Positions 1 to 9,279 are shown, counted from the stretch's first letter. The stretch is 64,000 bases of DNA from Kocuria rosea (GCF_006094695.1 NZ_CP035103.1:1054001-1118000), one strand, 5' to 3'. The notes: generated by a model from the sequence alone, not told the origin. Numbers and translations: made by a program.

Positions 1-826
1 GGTCACCGACGAGGCCGTGCGGGAGCTGACGGCCGACCTCGCGGCGATCAACGACTCCGGCGTGCCGGTGGTCGTGCGCTTCGCCCACGAGATGAACGGC
101 TCCTGGTACGCCTGGGGCCACCAGCCGACCGCCTACGTGGAGGCCTATCGGCGGGTGGCGGACGCGGTGCACGAGCACGCCCCCGGCTCGGCGATGATGT
201 GGGCCCCGAACTACGGGGGCGGCTACCCGTTCGCTGGCGGGCAGCACGAGGCCGAGCCCGGCAGCGCCGACTTCGCGGCCCTCGACACCGACGGGGACGG
301 CGCGCTGACCATGGCCGACGACCCGTACGCCCCCTACTACCCGGGGGACGACGCCGTGGACTGGGTGGGCATGTCCCTGTACCACTGGGGTGACCAGCAC
401 CCCTGGGGCGAGAACGAGCTGCCCGAACCCGGCAAGTTCGCCGCCCAGCTCACGGGCGCCTACTCCGGCGCCGGCGGCGACGACCGCGCCGTCCCCGACT
501 TCTACGCCGAGTACGGGCAGCGGCGCGGCAAGCCCGTGGCCATCCCGGAGACCGCCGCCCTGTACAACCCGGCGCAGGGCGGTGCCGACGAGCTGGCGAT
601 CAAGCAGGCGTGGTGGGGCCAGGTCTTCGACGAGTCGATTCCCCAGGACTTCCCGCAGCTGAAGATGATCAGCTGGTTCGAGTGGGACAAGCACGAGGTC
701 GAGATCGACGGGCCGGTGGACTGGACGGCCACCAACACCGCCGCCGTCCGGGACGCCTTCACCGCGGATCTGCCCGATTGGTTGCACTGGGGCCCGGAGG
801 AGAGCTGCACCCCGGCCGGTTCCTGA
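1..826 (+). CDS. Glycoside hydrolase family 26-like protein (5' end outside window)
   Basis: The reading frame is open from base 2, so the gene begins upstream of the window; about 274 C-terminal residues are visible. The motif HEMNGSWYAWG (codons near 86-118) matches the GH26 acid/base region (HExNGxWYxW), with the acid/base Glu at 89-91. The Glu in IPETAA (548-550) fits the catalytic nucleophile. GH26 enzymes cleave beta-mannans or related beta-glycans. An EF-hand-like loop, DTDGDGALTMAD (near 286-320), lies between the two motifs and could bind calcium. No C-terminal anchor is seen. A glycosyltransferase gene follows 40 bp downstream. Family assignment is confident; the substrate is unknown. 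Confidence 0.8.
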   Translation, partial: VTDEAVRELTADLAAINDSGVPVVVRFAHEMNGSWYAWGHQPTAYVEAYRRVADAVHEHAPGSAMMWAPNYGGGYPFAGGQHEAEPGSADFAALDTDGDGALTMADDPYAPYYPGDDAVDWVGMSLYHWGDQHPWGENELPEPGKFAAQLTGAYSGAGGDDRAVPDFYAEYGQRRGKPVAIPETAALYNPAQGGADELAIKQAWWGQVFDESIPQDFPQLKMISWFEWDKHEVEIDGPVDWTATNTAAVRDAFTADLPDWLHWGPEESCTPAGS

Positions 827-866
827 CCCGCCTGCGGTCGGGGCGCGGCAGGAGCACACTGGGTCC

Positions 867-2066
867 ATGAGGATGATGCTGCTGACCGCGGGCACCCGCG
901 GCGACGTGGAACCGTTTGCCGCCCTCGCCCGTTTCGCCGCCGGCCACGGCCACGACGTCCGCCTGGGCCTCCCCGACTCCTCCGGCGTGGACCTGTCCGG
1001 GCTGGACACCGTCAGCCTGGAGGTGGACTTCCATCGGCTGGTCCAGGAGCACGGGATCTCGCCGTGGACGGCCGTGCGGCACTTCCGCACCGAGGTGGGC
1101 CCCGGGATGCGCCGGATGCTGGCCGCCGCCGTGCGGGAGACGCTCGCCTTCGCGCCGGACGTGGTGGTCCACCATCCCAAGGTGCTCACGGCGCCCGCGG
1201 TGGCGCAGGCCCTCGGCGTCCCGCACGTGGTGGTGGAGGCCGTTCCCGTGCTCACCCCCACCCGGCAGTTCCCGGCGCCCGGCGTGGTGAACCGGGACCT
1301 CGGCCCGTTCAACCGCGCCACCTACGCGGTGGCCCGCGGTGCCGAGCGGATGTTCCGGCGGGACATCGACCGGGCGTGCGCCCAGCTGCCCGGCGGCCGG
1401 CCGGCCGCCGTTCCCGCCCCGGCGGCCACCCTGCTGCCCATCAGCCCGCAGCTCCTGCCGCGCCCGGACGACTGGCCGGCCTCCGTGCACCTCACCGGGT
1501 CCTGGCACGCCGACGCCCCGGTGCCGGAGCCCGATCCCGCCGTGCGCGAGTTCCTCCGGGGCGGGCCCTACCTCGTGGCGACCTTCGGCTCCATGGCGTC
1601 GGGGGACCCGCTGGCTCGGGGGAGGGCGGTGGTGGAGAGCGCCCGCGCCCACGGACTGCGCACCCTGCTGCTCACCGGGTGGGGTGGCCTCGCGCTGCCG
1701 GACGACCTCCAGGGCTCCCTCCGGGACGACGTGTTCGCCATGCCGTCCCTGTCCCTCGACGCGGTGCTGCCCGATGCGGAACTGGCCATCCACCACGGCG
1801 GGGCCGGGACCGTCCACACCGTCGCCCGCGCCGGCGTCCCGCACGTGGTGGTCCCGTTCCTGGCCGACCAGCCGTTCTGGGGCCGGCAGCTCCACGGGCT
1901 CGGCCTCGCCGCCGCGCCGATCCCGCAGAAGAAGCTGACGGCCGAGCGGCTCACCGCGGCGATCGGCGACGCCCTCGGATGCCGCCCCGCCGCCGAGCGG
2001 GTGGGCCTCGAGGTACGGAAAGAGCGCGGATTGGAGGCCGCGCTGTCCGTGCTCACCTCCTGCTGA
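867..2066 (+). CDS. UGT/MGT-type glycosyltransferase (GT1 family)
   Basis: This 399-aa protein has the two-domain GT-B layout. The N-terminal MLLTAGTRGDVEPFAAL resembles the glycosyltransferase 28 / sterol glucosyltransferase N-terminus. The C-terminal donor-binding signature HHGGAGTVHTVARAGVPHV is followed by PFLADQPFWG, typical of macrolide- and sterol-type UGTs. Such enzymes transfer a sugar from an NDP-sugar to a lipid, polyketide or other small acceptor in the cytoplasm. The ATG start has an AGGAG-like site 12 bases upstream. The acceptor cannot be inferred. It follows the GH26-like gene on the same strand and may be cotranscribed with it. Confidence 0.85.
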   Translation: MRMMLLTAGTRGDVEPFAALARFAAGHGHDVRLGLPDSSGVDLSGLDTVSLEVDFHRLVQEHGISPWTAVRHFRTEVGPGMRRMLAAAVRETLAFAPDVVVHHPKVLTAPAVAQALGVPHVVVEAVPVLTPTRQFPAPGVVNRDLGPFNRATYAVARGAERMFRRDIDRACAQLPGGRPAAVPAPAATLLPISPQLLPRPDDWPASVHLTGSWHADAPVPEPDPAVREFLRGGPYLVATFGSMASGDPLARGRAVVESARAHGLRTLLLTGWGGLALPDDLQGSLRDDVFAMPSLSLDAVLPDAELAIHHGGAGTVHTVARAGVPHVVVPFLADQPFWGRQLHGLGLAAAPIPQKKLTAERLTAAIGDALGCRPAAERVGLEVRKERGLEAALSVLTSC

Positions 2067-2157
2067 GCTTCGGAAGCCGCCCACCCGGTGTAGTTTGCTT
2101 TTGAGAATGCACAGCTGCCCGGCCCCGCGCCCGGGGCACCGAGTGGCAAGGACACAC

Positions 2158-3975
2158 ATGGACGCCGACGAGCGGGCAGAACGCACCGCAGCAGGGGAGC
2201 GGTTGCGCGCCATGGCCCGCACCCAGGTGCGGGACGGAGCAGAGGGGGCTCAGGAGCTGGAGCATGCCCTTGCCTTCCTCGGGGAGCTCGACCTCCGGAC
2301 GCTGCGGGAGATCGAGCGTGAGCTCGCCCGTCCGGACAGCATGATCGCCGGCCCGGCTGTGGGAACTCACGGGGGTCTCACCGCATTCCTGGGCACGCGC
2401 TACGCCGCGGCGTTCCCCGCGTCCCGATACCGCCCGAGCACACCGGTCCCGCAGATCCGGGCCCGCCTGCTGGACACCCTGGTGTTCCGGGAGATCCGGA
2501 CAGCCCACGGAGGCACGATGTTCGACCGTTCCGTGCGTGGGGTTCAGGGCGCTCTGGAGCTGTCCCCGCGCGACAGTCTCGCGGAGACGGGCTTCCCCGA
2601 GTACGGAGCGGCGGCCGTGTTCCTGCTGCTCGACGTCGCGGCGTCCTTCGCGACCGTGCAGCTCAGCAAGACCTCCGCCCACATCACCGCGTCCATGGGC
2701 TACTCCGGCATGGACGCCTACGCTGACGCCCTCGACGCCTGCCACTTCATGACCGCGGCCTTCGCCAGGCACCTCCTGCGGTCCCCACCGGATCCCGACA
2801 AGCTGGTGACCATGGCGGTGCGCGGGCGGCTGGACGGCTACGGCATCTCGCCCACGGATCTCGACGGCGACCGGCTGCGCACCGAACTCTCGAAGCTCCG
2901 GGACCGACTGCCTGAGCTGAGCGGTCCGTACTCCTCCTGGGGACCCGCCGGGGACGCCGTCTGCCGTCAGCCCCCGGACACCGCCGGACGGGAGGACGAC
3001 GCGCGACAGTCCTTCAGCGTCTCCCGGCGCCCGGGCCGTCCCCGGACTGCCGGCGAGGCCGAGCAGCACCACCTGTCCCGCAAGGACTGGTCCTGGTGGG
3101 TGTGCGGGCACCGGGCTCAGCTGGCGCCGGTGCTGGCGATTGCCGCGATCGCGATCTTCTGGTGGTCGGCGCGGGCGTCCGCACTGGAGCTCTCGGGCAG
3201 GCTCATCGTGCTCGCGGGCCTGATGGGCGCCATCGCCGGCGCCGCACTGGCCGCTCTCCTCGGCTCCCGGGCGCAGGCCTTCTTCCGGGCGGCCGAGGGG
3301 CTCAGTATGTATACGGTGCTGCAGGGTCGGCGCGACGCGCAGTTCCTGCGCTCCTTGCGGACGCTGCGCCCGGACCTCTTCATCGGTGCCCGCCACGCTG
3401 GTTTTCCCCGGCTCGTCACCGTGGTGGTCGGGCGCAACGGCGTGCTGTTCCTGGGCCGTGGCGCGCGTCCTTCTGTGGTCGCGGCGTTCCACTGGTTGCA
3501 CGTCCCGCGGATCACTGCCCCCGAGGACCCACCCGGGACACCCCGCCGGCGAGCGCACCGGGTGGCCTTCGAGGTCCGCAGAGAAGGGGCCGACGTCGTG
3601 CTCGGCCTCCCGCTCGAGCGGGCGAAGGTGGCCTGGACGCGACGCAGCTACCTCGAGAACAAACCGCTGGAGGCGGTGCTCTCGCTCCTGCAGGGCCTGC
3701 GGCGCACCTGGGCGCTGCCCCCGCTCGGCGCACGCCATCACGGTGACAACGCGGACACCTCCGAGCGTCTGCGCCTGCTGAGTGGCGCCGACGAGCTGGC
3801 CGGCACCCGTTGGGAACAGGAGGCCATCGACTGGGAGTTCGGCCCCCGCCCGCCGCTGGAGCTCGCCGGTGCCGCCGCGGCACGCCGTGAACAGCTGTTG
3901 CTGGGAATGGTCGTCGTGGTCATGGCACTCGGATGCGTGTTCGTCCCGCCACTGCTGTCCTGGCTCGTCAACTGA
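2158..3975 (+). CDS. Unrecognised membrane protein, about 605 aa
   Basis: I do not recognise this protein. I chose the ATG at 2158 because AAGGA lies 5 bases upstream; the frame is open back to a TTG at 2095. Residues 1-310 are soluble and rich in Arg, Glu and Ala. Around residues 321-370 two hydrophobic segments follow each other (VLAIAAIAIFWW and a second rich in Gly/Ala), consistent with a TM hairpin. A soluble domain of about 200 residues follows, then a last hydrophobic segment (LGMVVVVMALGCVFV) near residues 580-600. No catalytic motif was found. It is followed by the prepilin peptidase gene, but 285 bases separate them, so membership in the pilus locus is not shown. Confidence 0.7.
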   Translation: MDADERAERTAAGERLRAMARTQVRDGAEGAQELEHALAFLGELDLRTLREIERELARPDSMIAGPAVGTHGGLTAFLGTRYAAAFPASRYRPSTPVPQIRARLLDTLVFREIRTAHGGTMFDRSVRGVQGALELSPRDSLAETGFPEYGAAAVFLLLDVAASFATVQLSKTSAHITASMGYSGMDAYADALDACHFMTAAFARHLLRSPPDPDKLVTMAVRGRLDGYGISPTDLDGDRLRTELSKLRDRLPELSGPYSSWGPAGDAVCRQPPDTAGREDDARQSFSVSRRPGRPRTAGEAEQHHLSRKDWSWWVCGHRAQLAPVLAIAAIAIFWWSARASALELSGRLIVLAGLMGAIAGAALAALLGSRAQAFFRAAEGLSMYTVLQGRRDAQFLRSLRTLRPDLFIGARHAGFPRLVTVVVGRNGVLFLGRGARPSVVAAFHWLHVPRITAPEDPPGTPRRRAHRVAFEVRREGADVVLGLPLERAKVAWTRRSYLENKPLEAVLSLLQGLRRTWALPPLGARHHGDNADTSERLRLLSGADELAGTRWEQEAIDWEFGPRPPLELAGAAAARREQLLLGMVVVVMALGCVFVPPLLSWLVN

Positions 3976-4260
3976 TCTCAGAAGCCTACCGGCCGAAGGG
4001 CTCAGCCGCCTCGGAGCGAGTTTTGCCCTGTCACCACGAAAGAGAACAAGTCGGTGCTTCTGTGCGCTGTATTTCTCGAGAATTCCGGTCCGGTCTTCTT
4101 GAGCTGAGTTTCGTGAATTCCGCAATGGCCGATTGACGTGCCACAACACCGGGAGAGTCGATTGCTCGGTTAGTCTCTCTCCCGTACAGGACCCCTGAAT
4201 AGGGGACGGTTGCACACCCGGGCGTCAGTCGAAGCGCCCACGGACCGGAGGAGCGCCTTC
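3976..4260. other. Intergenic region before the Tad locus
   Basis: This 285-base gap is less GC-rich than its surroundings. It holds two small hairpins: GGGAGAG (4151-4157) pairs with CTCTCCC (4177-4183), and CCCCT (4192-4196) pairs with AGGGG (4201-4205) around a GAAT loop. They could belong to the leader of the prepilin peptidase mRNA or end transcription from upstream. No gene or clear promoter pair was found. Confidence 0.35.
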
Positions 4261-4956
4261 GTGGAGCCCATGCTCGGAACAGCACCCCTCTGGTTGGCGC
4301 TCACCGCCGGTCTCGTCGGCGCTGTGGTGGGGTGGTTCCTGCCCCGAGTGATCCTCCGCTATAGCCCCGTCACGGACGAGCCTGCCTCTGCACCATCCCG
4401 TCCACTGCTGGTGGCTGCAACGGCCGCGCTCCTCGTTCTCGTGGCCGCGTTCTTCGGGCTGAGCTGGCAACTTCCGGCGTACTCGTTCTTCGCGGCGGTC
4501 GCAGTGGTCCTGACCGTGATCGACCTGCGCCACCACCTCCTGCCCAATGCCGTGGTGCTGTCGGCACTGGGTATCGGGTTCGTGCTGCTCGCGCTCGCCG
4601 CCACAGGGGAGAGCGCCTGGGGTGCGCTGCTGCGCGCCGTACTGGGCGCCCTCGCGCTGTTCGTCCTCTATCTCGTGCTGGCACTCATCTCGCCGGCCGG
4701 CCTCGGCATGGGGGACGTCAAGCTCGCCGCCGTGCTGGGCCTGTTCCTGGGGTTTCAGGGGTGGGGGGCTCTGTTCGTGGGGGCGGTGCTGGCGTCCGTG
4801 GTCGGCATGGTGGTGGGGCTCGCAGTCCTGGCGTCCCGCCGCGGTGGTCTGCGCAGTGACGTCCCATTTGGCCCGTCGATGCTCGCCGGCGCTCTGGTGG
4901 CCGTCGTATGGGGCGAACTGCTGGCGCGGGAGTACCTGCTGCCGGGCCTCTACTGA
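4261..4956 (+). CDS. Prepilin peptidase, A24 family (TadV/CpaA type)
   Basis: This roughly 231-residue polytopic membrane protease lacks the N-terminal methylase domain, as is usual for TadV/CpaA enzymes. The two aspartates of A24 aspartic peptidases are in VIDLRHHLLPN and GMGDVKL. The GTG at 4261 is chosen because GGAGGAG (4247-4253) lies 7 bases upstream; an in-frame ATG at 4270 is an alternative. It should cleave class III signal peptides of the Flp pilin and of TadE-like pseudopilins at the inner membrane face. It is the first gene of Tad locus 1 and the only prepilin peptidase found in the window, although a second Tad locus lies at 46-52 kb. Confidence 0.9.
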   Translation: MEPMLGTAPLWLALTAGLVGAVVGWFLPRVILRYSPVTDEPASAPSRPLLVAATAALLVLVAAFFGLSWQLPAYSFFAAVAVVLTVIDLRHHLLPNAVVLSALGIGFVLLALAATGESAWGALLRAVLGALALFVLYLVLALISPAGLGMGDVKLAAVLGLFLGFQGWGALFVGAVLASVVGMVVGLAVLASRRGGLRSDVPFGPSMLAGALVAVVWGELLAREYLLPGLY

Positions 4957-5068
4957 CGCCGTTCGGGGGACAAACCTCCTGCAGCCCAGCTTCATGCAGA
5001 TGAATGGAGTCTACCACTAGGCATTACGTCCATTTTTGACGTCCCCCAAAGTGCATGCATCTGGATGC

Positions 5069-5098
5069 TTGTGTGTTTGCGATCGCGACGGCTATCTT
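5069..5098 (+). promoter_or_regulatory. Candidate promoter for flp pilin
   Basis: TTGTGT (5069-5074) and TATCTT (5093-5098) are spaced by 18 bases and lie about 105 bases before the pilin start, in an AT-enriched gap (4957-5203). This fits a housekeeping sigma promoter that would let the pilin be expressed more strongly than its upstream peptidase. It rests on motif match only. Confidence 0.35.
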
Positions 5099-5203
5099 TT
5101 CTACAGGTCGGTAGGCAAGTGGCAGACAGATCCCGCAAGACGCGAATGCCAGGGCTCGTTCTCCGACTCAACCCCCTTATTTCTCTCATCGTGAGGACAC
5201 ACC

Positions 5204-5422
5204 ATGCTGCCCATTCTCGTCACCCTGCAGTACGTCGCCGACACCAAGAACTCCATCGTGGACCGCCTCACCCGTGAGGAAAAGGGTGCCACCGCCGTCG
5301 AGTACGGCCTGATCGTCGGCCTGATCGCCGTGGCGATCATCGCTGTGCTCATCGCTCTCGGCGGAGATCTCCGGGAGCTCTTTGGCCGCATCAGCGCCGG
5401 GGTTGACGGCGCTGGCGTCTGA
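5204..5422 (+). CDS. flp: Flp/Fap-type major pilin
   Basis: This 72-aa protein is a Flp prepilin. A charged leader ending EEKG is followed by ATAVEYGLIVGLIAVAI, the class III signal and hydrophobic pilin helix with the conserved Glu-Tyr pair. Cleavage is expected after the Gly at residue 28, giving a mature pilin of about 44 residues. Mature pilins polymerise into a thin Tad pilus at the cell surface. It lies between the prepilin peptidase and tadE and has long leaders on both sides. The short C-terminus (ISAGVDGAGV) has no sortase motif, so any wall attachment would need another protein. Confidence 0.95.
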   Translation: MLPILVTLQYVADTKNSIVDRLTREEKGATAVEYGLIVGLIAVAIIAVLIALGGDLRELFGRISAGVDGAGV

Positions 5423-5574
5423 CTTTCGCACGATGTGTCGGTGCGCCGTGGCTCCTTTGCATGAAGGATCGCGGCGCACCGCCATTGGAGCCGATGACAC
5501 CACGGAATACTCCGCATATGTTCCTGTTGAGACTCCATTTCAATCTTCAATTTCATCAAACGAAAGACACAATT

Positions 5575-5946
5575 GTGAGCCGTTGGCGCTCGGAGCGCGG
5601 TGCAGCCGCTGTGGAGTTTGCTCTCGTCGTACCGGTCCTCCTGGCCCTGCTGCTCGGCATCGTCGAATTCGGCCGGGCGTACAACGTCCAGATCAGCGTG
5701 ACCCATGCAGCCAGGGAGACTGCTCGTCATATGGCAATCCACCAAGAGTGGGGCGATGCAGTGACCCAGGGCATTTCGGCAGCCCCGGCTGTTGCGCTGG
5801 ATGAGTCGAACTTCGTCCTGTCTCCCGATAGCTGTGACGACCTGCCCGACGCCGAGGTTGTCGTCAGCTATCCGCTGGAGACCCTCACCGGCATTGCCGA
5901 TGGTCTGACGCTCAGGGGAGAGGCGGCCATGCGATGCGGCGGCTGA
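5575..5946 (+). CDS. TadE-like pseudopilin
   Basis: From the GTG at 5575 the protein is about 123 aa and starts VSRWRSERGAAAVEFALVVP, the standard TadE N-terminus: basic residues, a G/AAAVEF processing site, then a hydrophobic helix. The frame is open back to ATG codons at 5518 and 5461, but these would add a leader unlike the family; the RBS at either choice is weak. TadE-like pseudopilins are processed by the prepilin peptidase and help assemble the pilus. The 3' end overlaps the tadG-like gene by 13 bases, which suggests translational coupling. Confidence 0.85.
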   Translation: MSRWRSERGAAAVEFALVVPVLLALLLGIVEFGRAYNVQISVTHAARETARHMAIHQEWGDAVTQGISAAPAVALDESNFVLSPDSCDDLPDAEVVVSYPLETLTGIADGLTLRGEAAMRCGG

Positions 5947-7235
5947 TTGATCATCTGCGCCGTGCTCGGGAAGTGCATCGGGCGAACGGTGAGCGCGGTG
6001 CCGTGGCTGTCATGACGGCCGTCGCCCTGGTGGTGCTGCTCTTCTTTGCGGCACTGGCGATCGACGTGGGGCTTATGTATGAGGAGCGTGCGCAGCTGCA
6101 GTCCTCCGCTGACGCGGCGGCGCTTGCCCTGGCGCAGGACTGTGCGGCCGGCGACCCGTGTCAGCCAGACACCATGCTGGCGCGCGCGGAGCAATACGCT
6201 ACCGCGAACGTGCGTGACGCCACCGTCGACGTAGACCAGCCGGTCAAAACCGGTAACAAGGTCAAGGTCGCGGTGCACTCCCTGGACTCCGACGGCGCCG
6301 GCTCCCTCGCCTTGAATTTCGGGTTCGTCACCGGGCGTGAGGAGGCCGCTGTCGGTGCCACAGCCACTGCTTCCTGGGCGGCGCCGTCCCGAGGTCCAGC
6401 GATCTTGCCGATCATCATTTCTCGCTGCGACTTCAACTTGGAGAGCGGCCCGCAACTCATCCACATGCATGGCAAGGGGAAAAACGCCCTCACTAGCGCA
6501 TCGAATCAGGTGCTCGGCACAGTGGAAGTGCTCCCTGCCAGCAACCGAATGGCAATGATCCCCATCGCCAATGACAACGGCAATAACAACAACGGCCACA
6601 ACAACGGCACCGGCAACGGCAACAACAACGGCAACAACAACGGCAACAACAACGGCAACAACAACGGCAACAACGGCAACGGCAACAGCACCCCAGTGCC
6701 CACACCCGACCCGACTCCAACGTCTGCGCCCGACTCCGAAGAGGAACTGGAGACGGGCACGTCGGAATGTGACATCATCCGCCCGAGCTCCGGAGCCAGG
6801 CTGCCAGGGGGTTTCGGAACCATCGATCCGGATACGGGACTCGGGGCCGACGGTTGCCGTGCCACCGTCGCGATCGGTGACCGCGCATCCTCCGAACCTG
6901 GCGCAAGTTTTCCCAACGCGTGCGACACCGTCCTGGACAGCTATAAGAGAAGGACTGTGCTGCTCCCCATTTACCGGGACTTGGGAGGCCAGGGCACCAA
7001 CGGGTGGTACGAGGTCGACGGTTGGGCAGCGTTCACACTTTTAGGCTGGCGCTTTCCGTCCAACGAATGGGATGCCGACCCATTGGACGGTGTTTCGTGC
7101 AACGCTCCCTGCACCGGGATCATCGGCGAGTTCCAACGCTTCGTCACGCTCGACCAAGGACAGTTCGACCTGCCGGACGAGGACGATCCCTTGTCGCCTG
7201 AATACGGTGCGGTCGTTGTTGGCCTCAAGGAGTGA
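5934..7235 (+). CDS. TadG-like pilus assembly protein with Asn/Gly repeat linker
   Basis: This 433-aa protein begins with basic residues, then GERGAVAVMTAVALVVLLFF, the TadE/G-like membrane anchor, followed by a region typical of TadG (EERAQLQSSADAAALALAQ). Around residues 214-255 lies a low-complexity stretch built from NNNG units, then a Pro/Thr linker. A C-terminal domain of about 170 residues contains several cysteines (for example SCNAPCTG) that could form disulfides outside the membrane. It has no recognisable von Willebrand A domain. It overlaps tadE and precedes cpaB. TadG-like proteins are thought to sit at the pilus base or in the envelope; the exact role here is inferred. Confidence 0.85.
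   Translation: MRRLIDHLRRAREVHRANGERGAVAVMTAVALVVLLFFAALAIDVGLMYEERAQLQSSADAAALALAQDCAAGDPCQPDTMLARAEQYATANVRDATVDVDQPVKTGNKVKVAVHSLDSDGAGSLALNFGFVTGREEAAVGATATASWAAPSRGPAILPIIISRCDFNLESGPQLIHMHGKGKNALTSASNQVLGTVEVLPASNRMAMIPIANDNGNNNNGHNNGTGNGNNNGNNNGNNNGNNNGNNGNGNSTPVPTPDPTPTSAPDSEEELETGTSECDIIRPSSGARLPGGFGTIDPDTGLGADGCRATVAIGDRASSEPGASFPNACDTVLDSYKRRTVLLPIYRDLGGQGTNGWYEVDGWAAFTLLGWRFPSNEWDADPLDGVSCNAPCTGIIGEFQRFVTLDQGQFDLPDEDDPLSPEYGAVVVGLKE
6576..6696 (+). repeat. In-frame 12-bp minisatellite encoding NNNG repeats
   Basis: The unit GGCAACAACAAC recurs several times with partial variants (GGCAAC, GGCCACAACAAC) inside the tadG-like gene. Units of 12 and 6 bases preserve frame, so copy changes would lengthen or shorten a flexible Asn/Gly linker without breaking the protein. 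The AAC richness differs from the Ala/Arg-rich neighbours. Confidence 0.9.
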
Positions 7236-7310
7236 AGTGACCACTAACCCCCCGCCTGCACCAGCGGCACGCCGAGCAAACTCTGTCCCTTCGACATCGG
7301 GAAGAACACC

Positions 7311-8057
7311 GTGAAGATCCGCATCATCGCCGGCTTCGTGATGGCCGTGCTGGCCCTCGCCGGCCTCGTTCTCGTCACCACCTATGTCGGCGCAGCCGAC
7401 GCCCGCGCCCTGAACGAGCAGGAGCCCCGCGAGGTCTACCTCGTCACCGCACCGATCCCCGAGGGCACCCCCGTGGAGGAGTTCGGCGAGTTCGTGGCCC
7501 TGCACACGGTTCCCGCCGCGGTCGTGCCTGACGGCGCCCTGTCCTCCCTGGGCGACCAGAGCGGAAAGGTTGCCAGCGTCGACCTGCAGCCGGGCGAGCA
7601 GCTGCTCGACTCCCGGCTGGTCGACCCCCAGGCGCTGGAGGCCCCGGGCACCGTGCCGGTCCCGGACGGGCTGCAGGAAGTCACCATCCAGCTGGATGCG
7701 CCTCGTGTGGTCGGCGGCCAGCTGACGGCCGGGGAGCACGTCGGCTTCTTCGTCTCCTTCGAGGGCGACGACAGCCGTGCGTCCCGCACGTCCAAGGACC
7801 TGGACAAGATTCTCGTCACCTCGGTGCAGGGCGCGCCGACCGCAGCCGCTTCCGCCGAGGGAGAGGCAGCAGCAGAGGGCGCCGGCAACGAGGCGCCTGC
7901 AGTGCCGGAAGGTTCGATGCTCGTCACCTTCGCCGTGAACGCAGACACCGCCGAGAAGATCGTCTACGCCTCCGAGTTCGGCCGGATCTGGCTCTCGCTC
8001 GAGCCCGAGGACGCCGAGGAGAACGCCAACGGCGCCACGCGGGAGGACTTCTCATGA
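7311..8057 (+). CDS. cpaB: CpaB/RcpC-like pilus assembly protein
   Basis: This 248-aa protein has an N-terminal membrane anchor (IIAGFVMAVLALAGLVLV) and then a SAF-like beta domain (EVYLVTAPIPEGTPVEEF, with PAAVVPDGAL and LQPGEQLLDSRLV), as in CpaB/RcpC. The C-terminal half carries the RcpC-type domain with an Ala/Glu-rich insertion. CpaB acts in the envelope side of Tad pilus biogenesis. The GTG start at 7311 has GGGAAG about 8 bases upstream. Its 3' end overlaps the next gene by 4 bases (ATGA), indicating coupling. Confidence 0.85.
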   Translation: MKIRIIAGFVMAVLALAGLVLVTTYVGAADARALNEQEPREVYLVTAPIPEGTPVEEFGEFVALHTVPAAVVPDGALSSLGDQSGKVASVDLQPGEQLLDSRLVDPQALEAPGTVPVPDGLQEVTIQLDAPRVVGGQLTAGEHVGFFVSFEGDDSRASRTSKDLDKILVTSVQGAPTAAASAEGEAAAEGAGNEAPAVPEGSMLVTFAVNADTAEKIVYASEFGRIWLSLEPEDAEENANGATREDFS

Positions 8058-9279
8058 GCCGCCTGCTCCTGGTCACCGGCGACCCCGCCTACGACGCCCA
8101 CTTCCGCCAGGCCGTCCAGGGCCGGTTGCCCGGGGAGGTGCAGACCGTGCTCGGTACGGCGCTGCCTGGCACCCCGGACGAACTGCTCGGCCGCTCCGTC
8201 GGCGAACTGCCTACGGTAGTCGTGCTCGGCCCGGGGCTGGACCTCTACGAAGCCCTGCGGCTGGGGGGCGTCTTCGACATCCAGCGACCCGAGGTCGCCC
8301 TCGTCCTCGTCGTGCCCGCGGACATGTCCTTGGCCGTGGCGGCCATGCGCGCCGGCTTCCGCGACGTCCTCGACCTCGACGCCGACGTCGACGGCATCCT
8401 CGCCACGCTGTCCCGCGTCCTGGACAGCGCCGAGTCCCGTCGCCGCGTCCTGCCCTCCGGCGGCCCGGCCACCGGGAGCCTGCACGCCGTGCCGTCGGCC
8501 CGGCGCGACGACTCCCGCACGATCGTCGTGACCTCGCCCAAGGGCGGGGTCGGCAAGACCACGGTGGCCACGAACCTGGCGGTGGGACTGGGGCGGATCG
8601 CACCCATGAACACGGTGATCGTGGACCTGGACGTCCAGTTCGGGGATGTCGCCGCCGCGCTCAGACTCGCTCCCGAGCACTCGCTGACCGAGGCGGTGAC
8701 CGGCCCCGCCGTCGACGACGGCCTCGTGCTCAAGACCTTCCTCACCGTCCACCCCGCCTCGATCTACGCCCTGTGCACCCCGGCCAACCCGGCCGAGGGC
8801 GAGCTCGTGGGCGGCGCCCAGGTGGCGCACCTGCTCGAGCAGCTCTCCGGACAGTTCCAGTACGTCGTCGTCGACACGGCTCCGGGCATGGGCGAGCACG
8901 CGCTCGCCGCTCTCGAGGCGGCCACCGACGTCGTCTTCCTCACCGGCATGGACGTCCCCGGCGTGCGCGGGCTGCGCAAGCAGATGGACCTGCTCGGGGA
9001 GCTCGACCTGGTGCCGCCCAGCGCGCAGGTGGTGGTCAACGGCGCCGATCGCAACACCGGGCTGTCGGTGCAGGACATCGCGGCCACGATCCGCGCCTCC
9101 GTCGATCACGAAATCCCGCGCTCCCGCATGGCCGCCTACGCCACCAACCGCGGCGAGCCCCTGCTGCTGCACGCTCCCAAGGACAAGGCCGCCCGGCAGC
9201 TCCAGGTCCTCGTCGACTCGTTCGTCCCCAATCGCTCCGCCCCTCGGCGGGGCCTGTCACGGAAGGCTCTGGTCCGCTC

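Noticed and set aside
2053..4215. Very long open frame on the minus strand opposite the 605-aa membrane protein
   Set aside because: High GC gives long antisense frames. Its protein is low-complexity with no recognisable domain, and the plus-strand gene has better start signals and TM structure.
6493..6928. Leu/Pro and Cys/Arg repeat peptides on the minus strand at the tadG repeat
   Set aside because: They are translations of the antisense of the AAC/GGC repeat and have no RBS or family.
8773..9279. N-terminal extension of TadA (locus 1) into cpaE
   Set aside because: The open frame is a shadow of the cpaE reading frame; the GTG at 9280 overlaps the cpaE stop as expected for coupled genes.
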